From assembly GCF_003001935.1 (NCBI RefSeq), contig NZ_PVNG01000012.1:1-64000 (forward strand): DNA of 64,000 nt. The letters are read 5' to 3'. Source of the DNA: Nonomuraea fuscirosea. Lineage in GTDB: Bacteria; Actinomycetota; Actinomycetes; Streptosporangiales; Streptosporangiaceae. The translations under genes and the position numbers were made by a program. Positions 33,062 to 40,629 of this stretch are shown here, piece after piece (positions within the stretch are counted from its first letter, which is position 1; every line of letters begins with the position of its first letter). The notes beneath the pieces are model-generated. The model was given only the letters and a program-made list of their open reading frames with translations, had not been told where the DNA came from and searched no databases.

Positions 33062-33310
33062 GTGCCGGGGTTTTCGCGGGACCGGCGGCAGAAGGCCCGT
33101 GCCGGGCGTTGCGTATGTCCGGTAGGAGGTGGCCGTGCTGGGGTTTCGCGCGCCTGACGGCGGGTGGTTCGTGCCGGGGTTTCGCGGTCCCGGCGGCAGA
33201 AGGTTCGTGCCGGGCTTTGCGCATGTCCGGTAGGAGGTCGCAGTGCCGGGCTTTTCGCGTGCCCGGTAGCAGGTGGTCCGGGCTGGGGTTTCGCGTGCCC
33301 GGCGCGGGTC
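33062..33310. repeat. 36-bp intergenic tandem repeat, about seven copies
   Basis: Units begin GTGCCGGGGTTTCGCG or a close variant at spacings 37, 36, 36, 36, 36 and 37. Unit types alternate A-B-C-A-B-D, so units four and five repeat units one and two closely (108-bp higher-order period). A further degenerate unit begins near 33022. It fills the 400-bp gap between dps and the PhoX-like gene; no gene is supported there. Confidence 0.85.
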
Positions 33311-33400
33311 TTCGAGGTTTGCGCAGAGTTTGAACTCGCGAGTCCCTGCCATTCATGTCGGTGCGGTCGACTAGCGTGGCACCTAGAGGGAGGCCCAACG

Positions 33401-34423
33401 ATGTCCCGCAAGACTCTCCTCCGCACGGGCCCGCTCTTGGCGGGCGGCATCAGCCCGTACGGACCGCTCGGCCTGACCGGCCCCGGCGGCCTCGCGCTGC
33501 CCCCGGGGTTCACCGGCAGGGTCGTGGCCCGCTCGGGCGACAAGGTCGCCGGCCTGACGTGGCACTCGGCGCCCGACGGCGGCGCCTGTTTCCCCGACGG
33601 AGCCGGCTGGATCTACGTGTCCAACTCCGAGCTGCCCCTGCTCGGCGGCGCCTCGGCGCTGCGCTTCCGCGCCGACGGCAGCGTCGCCGACGCCTACCGC
33701 ATCCTGTCGGGCACCGATCTCAACTGCGCGGGCGGCGCGACGCCGTGGCACACGTGGCTGTCGTGCGAGCTCGGCCATCGGGGGCGCGTGTTCGAGTGCG
33801 ACCCCTACGGCGCGCGGGCCGCGCGTCCCCGCCTGTCCATGGGGCGTTTCAAGCACGAGGCCGCCGCCTGCGATCCCGAGCGGCGCGTCATCTACATGAC
33901 CGAGGACGAGCCCGACGGCTGCTTCTACCGGTTCCGGCCCGGCGACTGGGGCGACCTGACCGAGGGCACGCTGGAGGTCCTGTGCGGCTCCGGCCGTTGG
34001 CAGGCGGTGCCGTCGCCGGCGGCCCTGCTCAAGGAGGCCCGCCACCAGGTCGACGACGCCCGCCACTTCGACGGCGGCGACGGCTGCCACTACGCGGGCG
34101 GGGTCTGCTACTTCACCACCAAGGGTGACACCGGGCTGTGGGCGTACGACGCCCAGACCTCGTCGCTCGACCGGCTCTGCGAGGGCGTGCGCGCCATCAC
34201 CGCCGCCCCGTCGGGCGACCTCTACGTCGCCAGGGAGCGCGCGGAGATCGACGTCATCGCGCCCGACCGCGCGGTGACCCCGTTCCTGCGGCTGGAGGGC
34301 TACGACGGGGCCGAGCTGACCGGGCTGGCCTTCTCACCCGCCGGCGAGCGCCTCTACTTCTCGGCCAGACGCGGCCGCACAGAGGGCCACACCTTCGAGG
34401 TAACGGGCCCCTTCCGCACCTGA
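33401..34423 (+). CDS. PhoX-like (DUF839) protein
   Basis: 340 aa. DUF839 features: NSELPLLGGASALRF, ILSGTDLNCAGGATPWHTWLSCE, KHEAAACDPERRVIYMTEDE, GDGCHYAGGVCYFTTKGDTGLWAYD. Family members are Ca-dependent PhoX phosphatases with a beta-propeller fold; this one is shorter than typical PhoX and has no clear Tat signal, so it may be a cytoplasmic relative. SD GAGGGAGG lies 9 nt before ATG. Its 3' end is copied three times downstream (34408-34987). Confidence 0.85.
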   Translation: MSRKTLLRTGPLLAGGISPYGPLGLTGPGGLALPPGFTGRVVARSGDKVAGLTWHSAPDGGACFPDGAGWIYVSNSELPLLGGASALRFRADGSVADAYRILSGTDLNCAGGATPWHTWLSCELGHRGRVFECDPYGARAARPRLSMGRFKHEAAACDPERRVIYMTEDEPDGCFYRFRPGDWGDLTEGTLEVLCGSGRWQAVPSPAALLKEARHQVDDARHFDGGDGCHYAGGVCYFTTKGDTGLWAYDAQTSSLDRLCEGVRAITAAPSGDLYVARERAEIDVIAPDRAVTPFLRLEGYDGAELTGLAFSPAGERLYFSARRGRTEGHTFEVTGPFRT

Positions 34424-34987
34424 GCCGGCCCTCCGGACAACCCTGGAGAGCTTGGACGAGCTCCGTCCGTCGCTTGTCCCGGGCCGCTTGTGCCGGCCTG
34501 GCGGCGTCCCGGCGGACCCGCTCGGCCGGCTCAGCCGGTGAGCCGATGAACCGGTGGGTCGGCTCGGCCGGTGGGCTAATGGTCGGCTCAGGCGGTGGGG
34601 CAGTGGGCTGGTGGGTCGGCTCGGGCAGTGGGTCCCTTCCGCACCTGGGTCGGGCCTTCGGGCAGTGGGTCCCTTCCGCACCTGGGTCGGGCTTTCGGGC
34701 AAGCCCGGAGAGCCTGGCGAACTCCGTCCGTGAGCTGCCCCGGGCTGTTTGCACCTGGCCGGGGATGTTCTGGCGGGCTCGCTCGGCCAGCTCAGCCGCC
34801 CGGCCGGTGGGTCGGCGCAGGCGGTGGGCCTGGGGGACGGTTCGGGCGGTGGGCCTTCCGTGCCGGGGGTGGGCTTTCGGGCAAGCCCAGGGAGCCTGGA
34901 CGAGCTCCGTTCGTGGCCTGCCCCGGGCCGCTTGTGCCGGACCGTGGACGTCTCGACGGACCCCGCTCAGCCGGTCAGCCGGTGGGT
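34408..34987. repeat. Three imperfect copies of the PhoX gene 3' end and flank
   Basis: Copies of about 130 bp at 34408-34540, 34670-34810 and 34855-34987 share CTTCCGCACCTG (the last codons of PhoX in copy 1), a TCGGGCAAGCCCGGAGAGCC block, CTCCGTCCG and GCTCAGCCGG. A 37-bp unit is also duplicated head to tail at 34624-34696. The remaining stretch to 35095 is GTGGG-rich. No gene is supported in 34424-35095. Confidence 0.75.
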
Positions 34988-35095
34988 GGGTGAGGCGGTG
35001 AACTGGTGCGACGGCTTGGCCGGGGCGGCTCAGACGGTGGGCCGGGTCAGCGGTGGGGTGGTGGGTCGGTGGGCGGGTTCGGGTGGTGGGGTGGG

Positions 35096-36022
35096 TCAGG
35101 TGGTGGGGTGGAGGGCTAGGGACCACATTTGTTCGTTGACCGGGACTCCGTTCTCCATCCCCGCCTCCTGCGACTCCAGCGAGAACCCCGCCGCCTGGTA
35201 GATGCGACGCGCGCTCACCAGGCTGTCGCGGGTCCACAGGGTGATCCGCTTGCAGCCCTCGGCCCGGGCGTGCCGCAGGCACTCCTCGACGAGGCGGCGA
35301 CCGATGCCGAGGCCGCGCGCGGCCGGGTCGACCAGCAGCATGCGCAGCTTGGCCGTGGTGGCGTCCTGGCGGACGTAGAAGACGCAGCCGACCCGCCGGC
35401 CGCCGGACTCGGCGATCCAGCCGGTGTCGCGGGTGAGGTCGAGGTCGCCGACGATCCGGGCGACGAGCTGCTCGAACTCGATGCCCCAGCCGTACTCGGA
35501 GCTGTAGAGGGCGCCGTGCCGTTCGACGACCCAGCCGAGGTCGCCGGGGCGCGGCGGCCTGATCACGTACGGCTCGCGCTCCCGCTCCGCCGCGCTCAGC
35601 AGGGACCTGATCGCCGCCATGCTCGACACCAGCCGCTCCTGGTCGGCCTCGGCCAGGCCGGACATCAGCCGCCCGATCACCTCGGCGGAGCGGGCGTCGA
35701 GCCCGGTGAAGACCTCGTCGCCGCCCGGGGTGAGCCGGACGAGCTGCTTGCGCGCGTCGGCGGCGGAGCGCTCGCGGGTGATCAGGCCGTCGGCCTCGAA
35801 GCGGGTCAGGATGCGGCTGAGGTAGCCCGCGTCCAGGCCGAGCAGGCCGCGCAGCTCGCCGGTCTCCATCCGCTCCGCCTGGGCGAGCTCGAACAGCACC
35901 CTGGCTTCGGTCAGCGAGTACGGCGAGTCGAGCATCCCTGCCTGGAGCGCGCCGATCACTTTCGTATAGAACCGGTTGAAGGCTCTCACCTCAGAGACCC
36001 TTGCTTCCGTCAACGAACTCAT
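35096..36022 (-). CDS. MarR-GNAT fusion protein
   Basis: 308 aa. The N-terminal MarR-type winged helix (about 20-135: SLTEARVLFELAQAERMETG, DAGYLSRILTRFEADGLI, RKQLVRLTPGG) is fused to a C-terminal GNAT acetyltransferase (about 155-308) with the acetyl-CoA loop LLVDPAARGLGIGRRLVEEC and RIYQAAGFSLESQE. Such fusions couple ligand-sensing repression with N-acetylation. ATG 36022 is divergent from the lactonase gene with only 31 bp between starts, so the two are probably co-regulated. Confidence 0.9.
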   Translation of the reverse strand: MSSLTEARVSEVRAFNRFYTKVIGALQAGMLDSPYSLTEARVLFELAQAERMETGELRGLLGLDAGYLSRILTRFEADGLITRERSAADARKQLVRLTPGGDEVFTGLDARSAEVIGRLMSGLAEADQERLVSSMAAIRSLLSAAEREREPYVIRPPRPGDLGWVVERHGALYSSEYGWGIEFEQLVARIVGDLDLTRDTGWIAESGGRRVGCVFYVRQDATTAKLRMLLVDPAARGLGIGRRLVEECLRHARAEGCKRITLWTRDSLVSARRIYQAAGFSLESQEAGMENGVPVNEQMWSLALHPTT

Positions 36023-36053
36023 TGCCGAAGTCAACCATAGGAGGACCCCCGCT

Positions 36054-36959
36054 GTGAAGTACGTGCGCATAGGCGGATACGGCCCCGGCATCGTCACGGT
36101 CGGCGGCGGGCTCACCCGGGTGACGTCACCGTCGTTCCTGGCCGCCCATCCCTCCCTGCCCGTCCTGTACGCCGTGGGCGAGCTCGAACGCGGCTGGCTC
36201 ACCGCCTTCCAGGCCGACGGGAGCGACCTCGGCCCGCTCGACGAGCGCCCCAGCGAGGGCTCCCACCCCTGCCACGTCGCCGTGGCGCCCGAGGGCGGCC
36301 TGCTCGCGGCGGCCAACTACGGCGACGGCACGGCCACCCTCTACCGCCTCGACGAGCGGGGCGCGTTCGAGGGCGAGACGATCGTGCTGCGCCACGAGGG
36401 CTCGGGCCCCGACAAGGACCGCCAGGAGGGCCCGCACGCCCACCAGGCCGTCTTCCGCGACGGGCTCGTGCACGTCTCCGACCTCGGCACCGACGAGATC
36501 CGCCGCTACCGCTACGACGGCACCGCGCTGGAGCCGATCACCCTGCCGCCCGGCACGGGACCGCGTCACTACGCCTTCTCGGGCTCCCGCCTGTACGTGG
36601 CGGGCGAGCTCGACGGCACCGTCACCCTGATCGACGGCGAACGCCGCACGACCGTGCCCGCCTCCCGCCACGAGGGCGCCAACGCCCCCTCCCACCTGCA
36701 GCTCGACGGCGACCTCGTCTACGTCGCCAACCGCGGCCCGAACACGATCGCGGTGCTGCGCGCCGCCGACCTGTCGCCGGTCGCCGAGGTGCCCTCGGGC
36801 GGCGACTGGCCCAGGCACTTCGCGATCGACGGGGACCGCCTGTACGTGGCCAACCAGAACTCCGGCGAGGTCACGATCTTCACGCTGCGCGACGGCGTCC
36901 CCGAGCCGTCGGGGGAGAGGTACGAGGTGGAGAGCCCGGCCTGTGTGCTGATCCGTTAA
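36054..36959 (+). CDS. Lactonase-family beta-propeller (6-phosphogluconolactonase-like)
   Basis: 301 aa. Repeated propeller strands with the family sequence DGTATLYRLDERG, PHAHQAVFRDGLVHVSDLGTDE, GPRHYAFS, NAPSHLQLDGDLVYVANRG, WPRHFAIDGDRLYVANQNSG, the YkgE/Pgl-type lactonase signature. It hydrolyses a lactone, possibly 6-phosphogluconolactone. Starts at GTG 36054 with AGGAGG 9-10 nt upstream. The gene is cytoplasmic (no signal). Confidence 0.9.
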   Translation: MKYVRIGGYGPGIVTVGGGLTRVTSPSFLAAHPSLPVLYAVGELERGWLTAFQADGSDLGPLDERPSEGSHPCHVAVAPEGGLLAAANYGDGTATLYRLDERGAFEGETIVLRHEGSGPDKDRQEGPHAHQAVFRDGLVHVSDLGTDEIRRYRYDGTALEPITLPPGTGPRHYAFSGSRLYVAGELDGTVTLIDGERRTTVPASRHEGANAPSHLQLDGDLVYVANRGPNTIAVLRAADLSPVAEVPSGGDWPRHFAIDGDRLYVANQNSGEVTIFTLRDGVPEPSGERYEVESPACVLIR

Positions 36960-37011
36960 TCACTTCGCCAAGCCGGCACCGTAAGAGGAGCCCGGAGGCG
37001 ACCATGGCCTC

Positions 37012-38391
37012 GTGCGCAAGATCCTTCTCGCCCTGGTTCTGCTGGTCGCCTCCTGTGGCGAGCCGCCGCCCGCCGCCCCGCCGCTCACGAGGGCGGCGCC
37101 GGCCGCCGAGCCGGCCCGGCCGGACGTGCAGGAGTCGTGGCGGATCACCCGGCACGGCGCCGAGCACGAGATCGAGGGGTACGCCGACCGGGTGAGCGTC
37201 CTGCCGGGGGAGCGGTTCGGGCTGCGCGTCTCCACGACCGCGCCGCGCTTCACGGCCAGTGCCTTCCGCATGGGGGCGAACCCGGCCAAGGTGTGGCAGT
37301 CGGAGCGGGTCAAGGGGACGCGGCAGGCGCCGATGCGGCTCGTCCGCGGCACGGTGAGCGCCGCCCACTGGACCCCGTCGCTGACGGTGGACACCACGGG
37401 CTGGGCGGAGGGCGCGTACCTCATCCGGCTCGACGCCTCCACCGGCGCCCAGCGCTACGTGCCGATCACCGTGCGCTCGGCCTCCACCGCCGGGCGGGTG
37501 GTGATCGTGAACGCGGTCACCACCTGGCAGGCGTACAACCTGTGGGGCGGGCGCAGCCTCTACAAGGGCCCCTCCGGGTACGCCGACCGCTCCCGCGCCG
37601 TCAGCTTCGACCGCCCCTACGACGGCACCGGCGCCCGTCTCTTCCTCGACTTCGAGAAGGAGGCCCTGGCCGTGGCCGAGGCGAGCGGCGTGCCGCTGGC
37701 GTACCTGACCAGCCTCGACCTCGAACCCGGCGCGCTCGACGGGGCCCGCGCGGTCGTGTCGCTGGGCCACGACGAGTACTGGTCGCCGGGCATGCGCCAG
37801 GTCGTCACCAGGGCCAGGGACCGGGGCACGAACCTCGCCTTCCTCGGCGCCAACGCCGTCTACTGGCGCATCGCCGTGGACGGCAGGAAGGTCGTCTGCG
37901 ACAAGGAGGACGACTGCCCCCTGTGGCGCGCGTCGAAGCCGGAGAGCGCGCTGGTGGGGCAGATGTACGACTGCTTCCCCGCCGAGGGCGTCTACCGGGT
38001 GACCAGGCCGGGCCACTGGATCTTCGCCGGGACGAAGGGGCGCAGCTTCCCCGGCATGGTGGGCGTGGAGACCGACCGGGTCTCGCGGGGCTCGCCGCGC
38101 GACGTCCAGGTGCTGGCCGAGTCGCCGTTCTCGTGCGGCGGCCGGGCGAGCGTCACGCACAGCACGTACTACACGGCGCCGAACGGGGCGGGGGTCTTCG
38201 CCTCCGGCACGATGCGCTGGGTGTGCGCGCTGCGCGGCTCACGCTGCGGCCACGGCGTCACCGGGGCGGCCGCTGCCTTCACCCGCCGCGCCACGACCAA
38301 TCTGCTCACCCGCTTCGCCGCGGGCCCGGCGGGGAAGCCGGAAGCGCCTCGGACGGGATCTGCCCGTTTTCGGGGACAACGAGGGCTATAG
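37012..38391 (+). CDS. DMFase beta-subunit-like lipoprotein
   Basis: 459 aa. Signal peptide RKILLALVLLVASC with lipobox VASC, so the mature protein is lipid-anchored. The rest matches the N,N-dimethylformamidase beta-subunit C-terminal domain: VNAVTTWQAYNLWGGRSLY, SFDRPYDGTGARLFLDFE, VVSLGHDEYWSPGMRQ, LAFLGANAVYWRI. No Fe-binding active-site set can be assigned with certainty. Start GTG 37012 lies 15 nt after GGAGG; an out-of-frame ATG at 37004 has the better spacing, which is odd. A palindromic terminator overlaps the stop codon. Confidence 0.83.
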   Translation: MRKILLALVLLVASCGEPPPAAPPLTRAAPAAEPARPDVQESWRITRHGAEHEIEGYADRVSVLPGERFGLRVSTTAPRFTASAFRMGANPAKVWQSERVKGTRQAPMRLVRGTVSAAHWTPSLTVDTTGWAEGAYLIRLDASTGAQRYVPITVRSASTAGRVVIVNAVTTWQAYNLWGGRSLYKGPSGYADRSRAVSFDRPYDGTGARLFLDFEKEALAVAEASGVPLAYLTSLDLEPGALDGARAVVSLGHDEYWSPGMRQVVTRARDRGTNLAFLGANAVYWRIAVDGRKVVCDKEDDCPLWRASKPESALVGQMYDCFPAEGVYRVTRPGHWIFAGTKGRSFPGMVGVETDRVSRGSPRDVQVLAESPFSCGGRASVTHSTYYTAPNGAGVFASGTMRWVCALRGSRCGHGVTGAAAAFTRRATTNLLTRFAAGPAGKPEAPRTGSARFRGQRGL

Positions 38392-38405
38392 CCCCTGATG
38401 TCCCC
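38372..38405 (+). terminator. Terminator overlapping the stop codon
   Basis: GGGGACA pairs with TGTCCCC across a loop that itself contains the 12-bp palindrome GGGCTATAGCCC; the TAG stop is in the inner palindrome. Confidence 0.6.
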
Positions 38406-38472
38406 GGCGTCGGTAGCCGACACCTGCACGAAATCTCCGCCAAATCAGGGTTTAGTCTCCGGGCCTGGCGTT

Positions 38473-38507
38473 TGGTCTAGACCACTGCGTGTGAGGGCGG
38501 GCACAAT
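38473..38507 (+). promoter_or_regulatory. DasR-like operator and promoter of phosphofructokinase
   Basis: TGGTCTAGACCA (38473-38484) is a perfect 12-bp palindrome; with flanks it matches the DasR-responsive element consensus A(C/G)TGGTCTAGACCA(C/G)T at 14 of 16 positions. -35 TAGACC (38479-38484) overlaps it; 17-bp spacer; -10 CACAAT (38502-38507). DasR is the GlcNAc-responsive GntR repressor of actinomycetes. Confidence 0.7.
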
Positions 38508-38560
38508 GCCAGTCTGACATGAAGGTCTGGTTCGTGACCCCCTATCGGGAGGAACCCGCC

Positions 38561-39586
38561 ATGCGTATTGGAGTGCTCACCGGAGGCGGCGACTGCCCCG
38601 GCCTGAACGCCGTGATCAGGGCAGTGGTGCGTAAGGGGGTGAGCGTCTACGGCCACGAGTTCGTCGGCTTCCGCGACGGCTGGCGCGGCCCCTTGGAAGG
38701 CGACACGATGCCGCTCGACATCGGAGCGGTCCGCGGCATCCTGCCACGCGGAGGAACCATCTTGGGCTCCTCCAGGACCAACCCGATCAAGATCGAGGGC
38801 GGCGTCGACCGGATCAAGGAGAACCTCGCCTCGACCGGCGTGGACGCGTTGATCGCCATCGGCGGCGAAGACACCCTGGGCGTCGCCAAACAGCTCTACG
38901 ACCGCCAGGTCAAGGTCGTGGGCGTGCCCAAGACCATCGACAACGACCTGTCGGGCACCGACTACACCTTCGGCTTCGACACCGCGGTCAACATCGCGAC
39001 GGAGGCCATCGACCGGCTGCACACCACCGCCGAGTCCCACCACCGGGCGCTCATCTGCGAGGTCATGGGCCGCCACGCGGGCTGGATCGCCCTGCACGCG
39101 GGCATGGCCGGCGGCGCGAACGTCATCCTCATCCCGGAGAAGCCGTTCGACATCGACCGCGTCTGCGAATACGTCGAGTCCCGCTTCCGCACCCGCTACT
39201 CGCCCATCATCGTGGTCGCCGAGGGCGCCCACCCCATCGAAGGCCAGATGGAGCTGCAGGCCGGCACGCTCGACGCCTTCGGTCACGTACGCCTCGGCGG
39301 CATCGGCGAGGTGCTGGCCAAGGAGATCGAGAAGCGCACCGGCAAGGAGGCCCGCACCACGGTGCTCGGCCACATCCAGCGCGGCGGCACCCCGACGGCC
39401 TACGACCGGGTGCTGGCCACCAGGTTCGGCCTGCAGGCCATCGACGCGGCCCACGAGGGCGACTACGGCAAGATGGTCGCGCTGCGCGGCACCGACATCG
39501 TCCGGGTCGGGCTCGACGAGGCCACGGCCGAGCTCAAGACCGTTCCCGTGTCGCGTTACTCCGAGGCGGAGGTGTTCTTCGGTTAG
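38561..39586 (+). CDS. pfkA: Phosphofructokinase, PPi-type active site
   Basis: 341 aa group III phosphofructokinase. GGGDCPGLN at 8-16; catalytic TIDND at 125-129 with Asp127; GGEDT at 101-105; SRTNP with Arg72; MGRHAGWIAL; PTAYDRVLATRFG. At the two positions that decide the phosphoryl donor it has Asp104 and Lys124, which are Gly in ATP enzymes, so it should use pyrophosphate rather than ATP. Start ATG 38561 follows GGGAGG at 8 nt. A DasR-like operator overlaps its -35. The macS/macR genes and pfk also lie close together in Streptomyces. Confidence 0.93.
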   Translation: MRIGVLTGGGDCPGLNAVIRAVVRKGVSVYGHEFVGFRDGWRGPLEGDTMPLDIGAVRGILPRGGTILGSSRTNPIKIEGGVDRIKENLASTGVDALIAIGGEDTLGVAKQLYDRQVKVVGVPKTIDNDLSGTDYTFGFDTAVNIATEAIDRLHTTAESHHRALICEVMGRHAGWIALHAGMAGGANVILIPEKPFDIDRVCEYVESRFRTRYSPIIVVAEGAHPIEGQMELQAGTLDAFGHVRLGGIGEVLAKEIEKRTGKEARTTVLGHIQRGGTPTAYDRVLATRFGLQAIDAAHEGDYGKMVALRGTDIVRVGLDEATAELKTVPVSRYSEAEVFFG

Positions 39587-39669
39587 CCGTTGTCCGGCCG
39601 GTTGTAAGTGACGTGAAAGCGGGCGGCCGTACCTTCTGGGGCAGCGGGGTTACCGCTACAACCCCCGAG

Positions 39670-39726
39670 GGGTACGGCTTGCGCCGCAGCGAGTCGGCGG
39701 CCCACTACGCGTCGCAAGCCGTACCC
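39670..39726. repeat. 14-bp perfect inverted repeat between pfk and MHYT gene
   Basis: GGGTACGGCTTGCG and CGCAAGCCGTACCC, 29-nt loop, after the pfk stop and next to the MHYT stop (39737). A large stem-loop on either strand; possible bidirectional terminator without U tract. Confidence 0.55.
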
Positions 39727-39736
39727 AGCACATAGC

Positions 39737-40567
39737 TCAAGCGCGGGGCGTGCCGAAGAGATCCACCTCCGGCGCGCCCTCGTCGTCGCGCACGCGCAGC
39801 CGCCGCCGGTACTCCTGCTCGCTGCGCAGCTCCTTCTCCGACGGCGACAGGATCACGGTGAGCAGCAGGCCGACCGTGATCAGGCTGATGCCCACGATGA
39901 GCGGCAGCAGGAAGTCGATGGCCTGGGCCCCCGCGACCGGCATCATCTCCGTGTGCGCGGCGACCGACATCGAGTACATCCCGGTGTAGTGCATGCCCGA
40001 GACGGCCACGCCCATGACCAGCGCCGCCCCGCCGATCCGCAGCGCGCCGCTGACCCGCAGCGTGAACCACAGCGCCACCGTGGCCGCGGCGACGGCGATC
40101 AGCACGGACAGCGTGACGATGACCGGGTCGTAGGACACCATGCCGGACATGTTCATCGCGGCCATGCCCAGATAGTGCATGCCGGCCACGCCGAGGCCGG
40201 TCAGGACTCCGCCGCCGAGCAGGAAGCCGGTTCCCGCGCCGCCGCGCGTGGCCCCGTGGGAGGCCAGGAAGAGGCCCATGCCCACGACGACGACGGCGAG
40301 GATCGCCGAGGCGGCGGTGAGCGGCACGTCGTACCGGATCACCGAGCCGTGCACGGAGAAGCCGAGCATGGCGATGAAGTGCATCGTCCAGATGCCGGTG
40401 CCGCCGATCGCGAACGCGGCCCCGGCCAGCCAGAACTTGGCCTCGCGGCCGCCTGTCAGCCGCGCGCGCGAGGTCAGCAGGAGGCCGAGCATCGACCCCA
40501 CGCTGGACATGACGTACGCGAGCACGGGCGTTAACAGCCCGAAAGAGAAGTGATCAACCGGCGACAT
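39737..40567 (-). CDS. MHYT-domain membrane sensor, copy 2
   Basis: 276 aa with seven membrane helices and the three MHYT-type motifs MHFIAM, MHYLGM and MHYTGM, each at a helix end. MHYT domains are proposed to bind copper and sense O2, CO or NO. No GGDEF, EAL or kinase domain follows; the C-terminus is a short charged tail (SPSEKELRSEQEYRRRLRVR). Start ATG 40567 aligns with the paralogue's first Met; ATG 40579 would add 4 residues. Paralogous to and on the same strand as the gene at 40630. Confidence 0.9.
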   Translation of the reverse strand: MSPVDHFSFGLLTPVLAYVMSSVGSMLGLLLTSRARLTGGREAKFWLAGAAFAIGGTGIWTMHFIAMLGFSVHGSVIRYDVPLTAASAILAVVVVGMGLFLASHGATRGGAGTGFLLGGGVLTGLGVAGMHYLGMAAMNMSGMVSYDPVIVTLSVLIAVAAATVALWFTLRVSGALRIGGAALVMGVAVSGMHYTGMYSMSVAAHTEMMPVAGAQAIDFLLPLIVGISLITVGLLLTVILSPSEKELRSEQEYRRRLRVRDDEGAPEVDLFGTPRA

Positions 40568-40629
40568 TCCCCCACCCATCCCTTACGCACCGATAAGGGA
40601 GTATGAACAGGGAGTCGTCGCGCGCGCAA

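Noticed and set aside
33062..33310. CRISPR-like array
   Set aside because: Repeats are contiguous and degenerate, with no unique spacers and no cas genes.
32406..33543. Long minus-strand frames over dps and the 36-bp repeats
   Set aside because: Repeat-derived, antisense to dps, no recognised domain.
34424..35282. Plus and minus frames of 120-340 codons
   Set aside because: They read decayed copies of the PhoX gene end and GTGGG-rich DNA; no SD or domain.
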